DNA of 64,000 nucleotides from Sacculina carcini. Taxonomy: Eukaryota > Arthropoda > Thecostraca > Sacculinidae. The stretch lies in the NCBI GenBank assembly GCA_916048095.2, contig OU696596.1, positions 310,001 to 374,000 of the forward strand, written 5' to 3'. A program made the position numbers and the translations under genes. Of this stretch, positions 26,883 through 35,782 are shown in pieces. Under the pieces are notes generated by a model. The model was not told the origin of the DNA and searched no databases. It saw nothing but the letters and a program-made list of their open reading frames with translations. Each line of letters begins with the position of its first letter. Position 1 is the stretch's first letter.

Positions 26883-27557
26883 TCTAAATGCTTGTTGGTT
26901 TCTAGGTCACGTACCGTTCAGCCTTCACATGGAGCTATCCTCATAAATGACGCCCAACTCAACGTGTGTGATGAACTCAAAATATTGGGAGTACATGTAG
27001 ACTCAAAGCTCACGTTTGAGAGTCACATTCGGAAGCTAGTTTGTTCGGCATCGCGGAAACTGGGAATTATAAGAAAGGCATATCGGATGTTCGGTAGCAG
27101 CACAATCTCAAAAAGTTGTTTTCGCTGTTTCATTTTGCCAATTCTGGAGTACTGCGCCCCCGTGTGGTCTTCTGCTGCGGATTGTCACCTCAATCTCATC
27201 AACAGAGTTGTTAGAACTTGCAAGTTCCTCTGTGGTGACTTGGTTCTTGGTGATCTTTGCCATCGTCGAAAGGTCAGCAGTGTGTGCATGCTGTACAAGA
27301 TCAAGCACAACGACCATCATCCGATGAGCAAGTCAATTCCTGATGATTTCGTGGCAGCAAGAAGCACACGGTTTACATCCAAACAGCATTCCCAGTGCAT
27401 GGCTCCAATTCGTTGTCGTACAAAACAATTCCAACGTTGCTTTCTTCCGGCCACTGTGTCTACTTGGAACACGTTGAAGGAGGAGGCTTTCTTGCAGAGC
27501 AATTTGAACAAATTCAAGGCCAAAGTAAATGAAATGCTACTGAAAGAGCAGAATTGA
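26883..27557 (+). pseudogene. LINE reverse transcriptase, C-terminal fragment
   Basis: This fragment belongs to the ORF2 polyprotein of a non-LTR retrotransposon, which copies the element's RNA into DNA at a nicked target. The frame is open for 224 codons from 26883, just after an in-frame TAA, to a TGA at 27555-27557. There is no real start codon: it reads in as SKCLLVSRSRT, and the first codon in the usual ORF call (26892) is TTG. Counting from 26892, recognisable family motifs are VSRSRT (3-8), LGVHVD (32-37) followed by a basic stretch, LPILEYCAPVW (82-92), HRRK (124-127), MLYKI (133-137), RCRT (174-177), VSTWN (189-193) and a basic C-terminal tail. These belong to the region after the catalytic core. 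The YADD active-site motif would lie upstream and is absent, so the product cannot be an active polymerase. No internal stops or frameshifts are seen, which argues for a young insertion. The best family guess is Jockey/CR1-like. Low-level read-through translation cannot be excluded, but no promoter is visible. Confidence 0.9.
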
Positions 27558-27730
27558 CTGTTGAGTCTTATTAATTGTATATTTATTCATATTTATTGTT
27601 ATTTATTCATGCTTATTGTTATTTATTTTCTATTTATTCATATTTATTCCTATTTTACTCTCTATTTATTACTATTTATCATTGGTTGTTGTTATTTATT
27701 AAATTATACTTTTACTCAGTGTTGGCTGTT

Positions 27731-27940
27731 GTTGTTTATTGAATCATATTTATTGTTGTTGCTGTTTATTGAGTCATATTTATTGTTGTTGTTGTTTATT
27801 GAATCATATTTATTGTTGTTGCTCTTTATTGAATCATATTTATTGTTGTTGTTGTTTATTGAATCATATTTATTGGTGTTATTGTTTATTGAAACATATT
27901 TATTTGTGTTGTTGTTACTTATTGAATCATATTTATATTT
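27731..27940 (+). repeat. 30-bp minisatellite in the LINE 3' UTR, about 6-7 copies
   Basis: Units start at 27731, 27761, 27791, 27821, 27851 and 27881, with a degenerate seventh from 27911. The unit reads GTTGTTTATT, then GAATCATATT, then TATTGTTGTT. Point changes include GCTG and GCTC for GTTG, GAGTCA for GAATCA, GAAACA for GAATCA, and TTGG for TTGT. Because 30 is a multiple of 3, the repeat keeps frames open and gives misleading repetitive ORFs. Such repeats are common in LINE 3' ends and vary in copy number between elements. Confidence 0.9.
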
Positions 27941-28237
27941 ATTGTTGGATGTTTCTTTTTTGAATCATATGTATTGTTCTTGATTGTTATTTATTACTTA
28001 TTTATTAATATTTATTCTTATTTATTGATGGCTGTTTTTTAATGAATCACATATTTATTGTTGATTGTTATTATTTATTGAGGAACGTGGGCGGAGTGAC
28101 ATTATGGATTGTTATCGGATGATGGTTTATTATTTATTGTTATTTATTTATTATTTTCTTTCCAACTCTCTTTCTAGAGTTATTTCTCTTCGAACTCTCT
28201 TTCTCTCTTAATCTTTTGGGCGCTTCCGGTACATGGG

Positions 28238-28253
28238 GCCACCTTAGGGTGGT
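28238..28253 (+). other. Short hairpin near the LINE 3' end
   Basis: CCACC (28239-28243) and GGTGG (28248-28252) can pair around a TTAG loop, with a possible G-U pair extending the stem (28238 with 28253). It lies 45 bp before the (TAA)n tail. In several LINE families a 3' stem-loop is the RT recognition site, so that role is possible here. The stem is short and could be chance. Confidence 0.45.
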
Positions 28254-28297
28254 AATAGTGCTTGCACTCTTCCCATGCTACTGGATTTGCCTGTAAT

Positions 28298-28318
28298 TAA
28301 TAATAATAATAATAATAA
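28298..28318 (+). repeat. (TAA)7 3' tail of the LINE
   Basis: Seven perfect TAA units follow TGTAAT and run straight into the satellite AAGTG. A short microsatellite tail rather than poly(A) is typical of several non-LTR clades. The element's orientation (plus strand) and 3' end are set by this tail together with the RT frame. The last A is shared with the target-site duplication. Confidence 0.92.
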
Positions 28319-28321
28319 AGT
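28318..28321 (+). repeat. Target-site duplication, right copy (AAGT)
   Basis: This is the right-hand partner of AAGT at 26799-26802. It fits a bottom-strand nick within CACTT/AGG, where a T-ending primer could pair with the UAA-rich RNA end. Confidence 0.75.
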
Positions 28322-30859
28322 GTTACCTAAGTGTTACCTAAGAGTTACCTAAGTGTTACATATGTGTTACCTAAGTGTGCCCTAAGTGTTACCTAAGTGT
28401 GCGCTAAGTGTTACCTAAGTGTTACCTAAGTGTGCCCTAAGTGTTACCTAAGTGTGCCCTAAGTGTTACCTAAGTGTGCCCTAAGTGTTACCTAAGTGTG
28501 CCCTAAGTGTTACCCAAGTGTGCCCTAAGTGTTACCTAAGTGTGCCCTAAGTGTTACCTAAGTGTGCCCCAAGTGTTACCTAAGTGTGCCCTAAGTGTTA
28601 ACTAAGTGTTACCTAAGTGTGCCCTAAGTGTTACCTAAGAGTGCCCTAACTGTTACCTAAGTGTGCCCTAACTGTTACCTAAGTGTGCCCTAAGTGTTAC
28701 CTAAGTGTGCCCTAAGTGTTACCTAAGTGTTACCTAAGTGTGCCCTAAGTGTTACCCAAGTGTTACCTAAGTGTTACCTAAGTGTTACCTAAGTGTTACC
28801 TAAGTATTACCTAAGTGTTACCTAAGTGTGCCCTAAGTGTTACCTAAGTGTGCCCTAACTGTTACCTAAGTGTGCCCTAACTGTTACCTAAGTGTGCCCT
28901 AAGTGTTACCTAAGTGTGCCCTAAGTGTTACCTAAGTGTACCCTTAGTGTTACCTAAGTGTTACCTAAGTGTTAACTAAGTGTTACTTAAGTGTTACCCA
29001 AGTGTGCCCTAAGTGTTACCTAAGTGTGCCCTAAGTGTTACCTAAGTGTGCCCTAAGTGTTACCGAAGTGTACCCTAAGTGTTACCTAAGTGTTACCTAA
29101 GTGTTACCTAAGTGTTACCCAAGTGTTACCTAAGTGTGCCCTAAGTGTTACCTAAGTGTGCCCTAAGTGTGCCCTAAGTGTTACCTAAGTGTACCCTTAG
29201 TGTTACCCAAGTGTTACCTAAGTGTTACCTAAGTGTTACCTAAGTGTGCCTTAAGTGTTACCTAAGTGTGCCCTAAGTGTTACCTAAGTGTTACTTAAGT
29301 GTTACCCAAGTGTGCCCTAAGTGTTACCTAAGTGTGCCCTAAGTGTTACCTAAGTGTGCCCTAAGTGTTACCTAAGTGTACCCTAAGTGTTACCTAAGTG
29401 TGCCCTAAGTGTTACCTAAGTGTTACCTAAGTGTGCCCTAAGTGTTACCCAAGTGTTACCTAAGTGTTACCTAAGTGTTACCTAAGTGTTACCTAAGTAT
29501 TACCTAAGTGTTACCTAAGTGTGCCCTAAGTGTTACCTAAGTGTGCCCTAACTGTTACCTAAGTGTGCCCTAACTGTTACCTAAGTGTGCCCTAAGTGTT
29601 ACCTAAGTGTGCCCTAAGTGTTACCTAAGTGTACCCTTAGTGTTACCTAAGTGTTACCTAAGTGTTAACTAAGTGTTACTTAAGTGTTACCCAAGTGTGC
29701 CCTAAGTGTTACCTAAGTGTGCCCTAAGTGTTACCTAAGTGTGCCCTAAGTGTTACCGAAGTGTACCCTAAGTGTTACCTAAGTGTTACCTAAGTGTTAC
29801 CTAAGTGTTACCCAAGTGTTACCTAAGTGTGCCCTAAGTGTTACCTAAGTGTGCCCTAAGTGTGCCCTAAGTGTTACCTAAGTGTACCCTTAGTGTTACC
29901 CAAGTGTTACCTAAGTGTTACCTAAGTGTTACCTAAGTGTGCCTTAAGTGTTACCTAAGTGTGCCCTAAGTGTTACCTAAGTGTTACTTAAGTGTTACCC
30001 AAGTGTGCCCTAAGTGTTACCTAAGTGTGCCCTAAGTGTTACCTAAGTGTGCCCTAAGTGTTACCTAAGTGTACCCTAAGTGTTACCTAAGTGTTACCTA
30101 AGTGTTACCTAAGTGTTACCCAAGTGTTACCTAAGTGTGCCCTAAGTGTTACCTAAGTGTGCCCTAAGTGTGCCCTAAGTGTTACCTAAGTGTACCCTTA
30201 GTGTTACCCAAGTGTTACCTAAGTGTTACCTAAGTGTTACCTAAGTGTGCCCTAAGTGTGCCCTAAGTGTTACCTAAGTGTGCCCTAAGTGTTACCTAAG
30301 TGTGCCCTAAGTGTGCCCTAAGTGTTACCCAAGTGTGCCCTAAGTGTTACCTAAGTGTGCCCTAAGTGTGCCCTAAGTGTTACCTAAGTGTACCATAAGT
30401 GTTACCTAAGTGTTACCTAAGTGTTACCTAAGTGTTACCTAAGTGTTACCTAAGAGTTACCTAAGTGTTACATAAGTGTTACCTAAGTGTGCCCTAAGTG
30501 TGCCCTAAGTGTTACCTAAGTGTACCATAAGTGTTACCTAAGTGTTACCCAAGTGTTACCTAAGTGTGCCCTAAGTGTTACCTAAGTGTGCCCTAAGTGT
30601 GCCCTAAGTGTTACCTAAGTGTACCCTTAGTGTTACCCAAGTGTTACCTAAGTGTTAACTAAGTGTTACCTAAGTGTGCCCTAAGTGTTACCTAAGTGTG
30701 CCCTAAGTGTTACCTAAGTGTGCCCTAAGTGTTACCCAAGTGTGCCCTAAGTGTTACCTAAGTGTGCCCTAAGTGTTACCTAAGTGTGCCCCAAGTGTTA
30801 CCTAAGTGTGCCCTAAGTGTTACCTAAGTGTACCCTAAGTGTTACCTAAGTGTTACCTA

Positions 30860-32625
30860 AGTGTGCCCTAAGTGTTACCTAAGTGTGCCCTAAGTGTTAC
30901 CTAAGTGTGCCCTAAGTGTTACCTAAGTGTGCCCTAAGTGTTACCTAAGTGTGCTTTAAGTGTTACCTAAGTGTGCCCTAAGTGTTACCTAAGTGTGCCC
31001 TAAGTGTTACCTAAGTGTACCCTAAGTGTTACCTAAGTGTGGCCTAAGTGTTACCTAAGTGTGCCCCAAGTGTTACCTAAGTGTGCCCTAAGTGTTAACT
31101 AAGTGTTACCTAAGTGTGCCCTAAGTGTTAGCTAAGTGTACCATGAGTGTTACCTAAGTGTTACCTAAGTGTTACCTAAGTGTTACCTAAGAGTTACCTA
31201 AGTGTTACATATGTGTTACCTAAGTGTGCCCTAAGTGTTACCTAAGTGTGCGCTAAGTGTTACCTAAGTGTTACCTAAGTGTGCCCTAAGTGTTACCTAA
31301 GTGTGCCCTAAGTGTTACCTAAGTGTGCCCTAAGTGTTACCTAAGTGTGCCCTAAGTGTTACCCAAGTGTGCCCTAAGTGTTACCTAAGTGTGCCCTAAG
31401 TGTTACCTAAGTGTGCCCCAAGTGTTACCTAAGTGTGCCCTAAGTGTTAACTAAGTGTTACCTAAGTGTGCCCTAAGTGTTACCTAAGTGTGCCCTAACT
31501 GTTACCTAAGTGTGCCCTAACTGTTACGTAAGTGTGCCCTAAGTGTTACCTAAGTGTGCCCTAAGTGTTACCTAAGTGTTACCTAAGTGTGCCCTAAGTG
31601 TTACCCAAGTGTTACCTAAGTGTTACCTAAGTGTTACCTAAGTGTTACCTAAGTATTACCTAAGTGTTACCTAAGTGTGCCCTAAGTGTTACCTAAGTGT
31701 GCCCTAACTGTTACCTAAGTGTGCCCTAACTGTTACCTAAGTGTGCCCTAAGTGTTACCTAAGTGTGCCCTAAGTGTTACCTAAGTGTACCCTTAGTGTT
31801 ACCTAAGTGTTACCTAAGTGTTAACTAAGTGTTACTTAAGTGTTACCCAAGTGTGCCCTAAGTGTTACCTAAGTGTGCCCTAAGTGTTACCTAAGTGTGC
31901 CCTAAGTGTTACCGAAGTGTACCCTAAGTGTTACCTAAGTGTTACCTAAGTGTACCCTAAGTGTTACCTAAGTGTGGCCTAAGTGTTACCTAAGTGTGCC
32001 CCAAGTGTTACCTAAGTGTGCCCTAAGTGTTAACTAAGTGTTACCTAAGTGTGCCCTAAGTGTTAGCTAAGTGTACCATGAGTGTTACCTAAGTGTTAAC
32101 TAAGTGTTACCTAAGTGTGCCCTAAGTGTTAGCTAAGTGTACCATGAGTGTTACCTAAGTGTTACCTAAGTGTTACCTAAGTGTACCCTAAGTGTTACCT
32201 AAGAGTTACCTAAGTGTTACATAAGTGTTACCTAAGTGTTACCCAAGTGTTACCTAAGTGTGCCCTAAGTGTTATCTAAGTGTGCCCTAAGTGTTACCTA
32301 AGTGTGCCCTAAATGTTACCCAAGTGTGCCCTAAGTGTTACCTAAGTGTGCCCCAAGTGTTACCTAAGTGTGCCCTAAGTGTTACCTAAGTGTACCCTAA
32401 GTGTTACCTAAGTGTTACCTAAGTGTGCCCTAAGTGTTACCCAAGTGTGCCCTAAGTGTTACCTAAGTGTGCCCCAAGTGTTACCTAAGTTTGCCCTAAG
32501 TGTTAACTAAGTGTTACCTAAGTGTGCCCTAAGTGTTACCTAAGTGTGCCCTAAGTGTTACCTAAGTGTTACCTAAGTGTTACCTAAGTGTTACCTAAGT
32601 GTGCCCTAAGTGTTACCCAAGTGTT
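30860..32625. repeat. Higher-order satellite block of about 1.77 kb, copy 1 (offset 3157 bp)
   Basis: Rare variants recur 3157 bp (287 monomers) downstream: GCTTTAAG at 30951 and 34108, CATATG at 31208 and 34365, GTGGCC at 31974 and 35131. The match breaks near 32625, where the second copy has two more A monomers before GTATTACC. A TTACGTAAG variant near 31523 is private to this copy. Confidence 0.85.
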
Positions 32626-34016
32626 ACCTAAGTGTTACCTAAGTATTACCTAAGTGTTACCTAAGTGTGCCCTAAGTGTTACCTAAGTGTGCCCTAAGTG
32701 TTACCTAAGTGTGCCCTAAGTGTTACCTAAGTGTACCCTAAGTGTTACCTAAGTGTGCCCTAAGTGTTACCTAAGTGTTACCTAAGTGTGCCCTAAGTGT
32801 TACCCAAGTGTTACCTAAGTGTTACCTAAGTGTTACCTAAGTGTTACCTAAGTATTACCTAAGTGTTACCTAAGTGTGCCCTAAGTGTTACCTAAGTGTG
32901 CCCTAACTGTTACCTAAGTGTGCCCTAACTGTTACCTAAGTGTGCCCTAAGTGTTACCTAAGTGTGCCCTAAGTGTTACCTAAGTGTACCCTTAGTGTTA
33001 CCTAAGTGTTACCTAAGTGTTAACTAAGTGTTACTTAAGTGTTACCCAAGTGTGCCCTAAGTGTTACCTAAGTGTGCCCTAAGTGTTACCTAAGTGTGCC
33101 CTAAGTGTTACCGAAGTGTACCCTAAGTGTTACCTAAGTGTTACCTAAGTGTTACCTAAGTGTTACCCAAGTGTTACCTAAGTGTGCCCTAAGTGTTACC
33201 TAAGTGTGCCCTAAGTGTGCCCTAAGTGTTACCTAAGTGTACCCTTAGTGTTACCCAAGTGTTACCTAAGTGTTACCTAAGTGTTACCTAAGTGTGCCTT
33301 AAGTGTTACCTAAGTGTGCCCTAAGTGTTACCTAAGTGTTACTTAAGTGTTACCCAAGTGTGCCCTAAGTGTTACCTAAGTGTGCCCTAAGTGTTACCTA
33401 AGTGTGCCCTAAGTGTTACCTAAGTGTACCCTAAGTGTTACCTAAGTGTTACCTAAGTGTTACCTAAGTGTTACCCAAGTGTTACCTAAGTGTGCCCTAA
33501 GTGTTACCTAAGTGTGCCCTAAGTGTGCCCTAAGTGTTACCTAAGTGTACCCTTAGTGTTACCCAAGTGTTACCTAAGTGTTACCTAAGTGTTACCTAAG
33601 TGTGCCCTAAGTGTGCCCTAAGTGTTACCTAAGTGTGCCCTAAGTGTTACCTAAGTGTGCCCTAAGTGTGCCCTAAGTGTTACCCAAGTGTGCCCTAAGT
33701 GTTACCTAAGTGTGCCCTAAGTGTGCCCTAAGTGTTACCTAAGTGTACCATAAGTGTTACCTAAGTGTTACCTAAGTGTTACCTAAGTGTTACCTAAGTG
33801 TTACCTAAGAGTTACCTAAGTGTTACATAAGTGTTACCTAAGTGTGCCCTAAGTGTGCCCTAAGTGTTACCTAAGTGTACCATAAGTGTTACCTAAGTGT
33901 TACCCAAGTGTTACCTAAGTGTGCCCTAAGTGTTACCTAAGTGTGCCCTAAGTGTGCCCTAAGTGTTACCTAAGTGTTACCTAAGTGTGCCCTAAGTGTT
34001 ACCTAAGTGTTACCTA

Positions 34017-35782
34017 AGTGTGCCCTAAGTGTTACCTAAGTGTGCCCTAAGTGTTACCTAAGTGTGCCCTAAGTGTTACCTAAGTGTGCCCTAAGTGTTA
34101 CCTAAGTGTGCTTTAAGTGTTACCTAAGTGTGCCCTAAGTGTTACCTAAGTGTGCCCTAAGTGTTACCTAAGTGTACCCTAAGTGTTACCTAAGTGTGGC
34201 CTAAGTGTTACCTAAGTGTGCCCCAAGTGTTACCTAAGTGTGCCCTAAGTGTTAACTAAGTGTTACCTAAGTGTGCCCTAAGTGTTAGCTAAGTGTACCA
34301 TGAGTGTTACCTAAGTGTTACCTAAGTGTTACCTAAGTGTTACCTAAGAGTTACCTAAGTGTTACATATGTGTTACCTAAGTGTGCCCTAAGTGTTACCT
34401 AAGTGTGCGCTAAGTGTTACCTAAGTGTTACCTAAGTGTGCCCTAAGTGTTACCTAAGTGTGCCCTAAGTGTTACCTAAGTGTGCCCTAAGTGTTACCTA
34501 AGTGTGCCCTAAGTGTTACCCAAGTGTGCCCTAAGTGTTACCTAAGTGTGCCCTAAGTGTTACCTAAGTGTGCCCCAAGTGTTACCTAAGTGTGCCCTAA
34601 GTGTTAACTAAGTGTTACCTAAGTGTGCCCTAAGTGTTACCTAAGTGTGCCCTAACTGTTACCTAAGTGTGCCCTAACTGTTACCTAAGTGTGCCCTAAG
34701 TGTTACCTAAGTGTGCCCTAAGTGTTACCTAAGTGTTACCTAAGTGTGCCCTAAGTGTTACCCAAGTGTTACCTAAGTGTTACCTAAGTGTTACCTAAGT
34801 GTTACCTAAGTATTACCTAAGTGTTACCTAAGTGTGCCCTAAGTGTTACCTAAGTGTGCCCTAACTGTTACCTAAGTGTGCCCTAACTGTTACCTAAGTG
34901 TGCCCTAAGTGTTACCTAAGTGTGCCCTAAGTGTTACCTAAGTGTACCCTTAGTGTTACCTAAGTGTTACCTAAGTGTTAACTAAGTGTTACTTAAGTGT
35001 TACCCAAGTGTGCCCTAAGTGTTACCTAAGTGTGCCCTAAGTGTTACCTAAGTGTGCCCTAAGTGTTACCGAAGTGTACCCTAAGTGTTACCTAAGTGTT
35101 ACCTAAGTGTACCCTAAGTGTTACCTAAGTGTGGCCTAAGTGTTACCTAAGTGTGCCCCAAGTGTTACCTAAGTGTGCCCTAAGTGTTAACTAAGTGTTA
35201 CCTAAGTGTGCCCTAAGTGTTAGCTAAGTGTACCATGAGTGTTACCTAAGTGTTAACTAAGTGTTACCTAAGTGTGCCCTAAGTGTTAGCTAAGTGTACC
35301 ATGAGTGTTACCTAAGTGTTACCTAAGTGTTACCTAAGTGTACCCTAAGTGTTACCTAAGAGTTACCTAAGTGTTACATAAGTGTTACCTAAGTGTTACC
35401 CAAGTGTTACCTAAGTGTGCCCTAAGTGTTATCTAAGTGTGCCCTAAGTGTTACCTAAGTGTGCCCTAAATGTTACCCAAGTGTGCCCTAAGTGTTACCT
35501 AAGTGTGCCCCAAGTGTTACCTAAGTGTGCCCTAAGTGTTACCTAAGTGTACCCTAAGTGTTACCTAAGTGTTACCTAAGTGTGCCCTAAGTGTTACCCA
35601 AGTGTGCCCTAAGTGTTACCTAAGTGTGCCCCAAGTGTTACCTAAGTTTGCCCTAAGTGTTACCTAAGTGTTACCTAAGTGTGCCCTAAGTGTTACCTAA
35701 GTGTGCCCTAAGTGTTACCTAAGTGTTACCTAAGTGTTACCTAAGTGTTACCTAAGTGTGCCCTAAGTGTTACCCAAGTGTT
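34017..35782. repeat. Higher-order satellite block of about 1.77 kb, copy 2 (offset 3157 bp)
   Basis: This is the paralogue of about 30860-32625. Both contain the tandem pair of GTTAGC ... ACCATGAG units, near 32060-32150 and 35220-35300, which helps to identify the block. Confidence 0.85.

Larger units (their letters stand above)
27558..28297 (+). other. LINE 3' untranslated region, T-rich
   Basis: About 740 bp follows the RT stop and is dominated by TATTTATT and TTGTTGTT words on the plus strand. It contains the 30-bp minisatellite at 27731-27940. Near 28164-28204 the 12-bp word AACTCTCTTTCT occurs twice, 29 bp apart, and its first copy overlaps a 6-bp inverted repeat (AACTCT and AGAGTT at 28164-28169 and 28176-28181). 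The last 100 bp is less biased (CGCTTCCGG, GGGGCCACC) and is the most likely part to be recognised by the element's own RT. Open frames through the low-complexity part encode only Leu/Tyr/Ile/Cys-rich repeats and are not real genes. Confidence 0.8.
26803..28321 (+). mobile_element. 5'-truncated non-LTR retrotransposon (LINE) inserted in the satellite
   Basis: This is the only unique sequence in the window. In order it holds junction filler (26803-26882), an open reading frame for the C-terminal part of a reverse transcriptase (26883-27557), a T-rich 3' UTR (27558-28297), a (TAA)7 tail (28298-28318) and a copy of the AAGT target (28318-28321). The catalytic RT core, endonuclease and ORF1 are missing, as expected for 5' truncation during target-primed reverse transcription. 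The RT fragment resembles Jockey/CR1-superfamily LINEs, a family-level judgement from memory. The step from the last left AAGT (26799) to the first right AAGT (28318) is 1519 bp, which is 138 monomers plus 1 bp. The satellite register therefore shifts by one base across the element. The open frame and clean tail suggest a fairly recent insertion. It cannot move by itself. Confidence 0.92.

Noticed and set aside
26888..26905. ATG at 26888 as the start of the RT fragment
   Set aside because: That frame hits TAG within six codons. The RT frame is one base later and has no ATG start; it is simply open from the truncation point.
27108..27320. Minus-strand open frame of about 70 codons
   Set aside because: It is antisense to the RT fragment, shows no recognisable motif, and is explained as a shadow of the LINE frame.
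27317..27523. Minus-strand open frame of about 68 codons
   Set aside because: It is also antisense to the RT fragment, with no family features and no promoter.
27739..27963. Plus-strand 74-codon Cys-rich repetitive frame
   Set aside because: It is a second frame of the same 30-bp minisatellite. The CCC motifs come from TTGTTGTTG-like DNA, not from a peptide family.
27561..27983. Plus-strand 140-codon frame resembling a Leu/Tyr/Ile-rich membrane protein
   Set aside because: It is produced by T-rich low complexity and a 30-bp repeat whose length is a multiple of three. The hydrophobicity follows from the base composition.
28164..28181. AACTCT/AGAGTT inverted repeat as a terminator or a transposon end
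   Set aside because: The 6-bp arms are short and lie in a pyrimidine-rich low-complexity tract. There is no partner at the other end of the element, and LINEs lack terminal inverted repeats.
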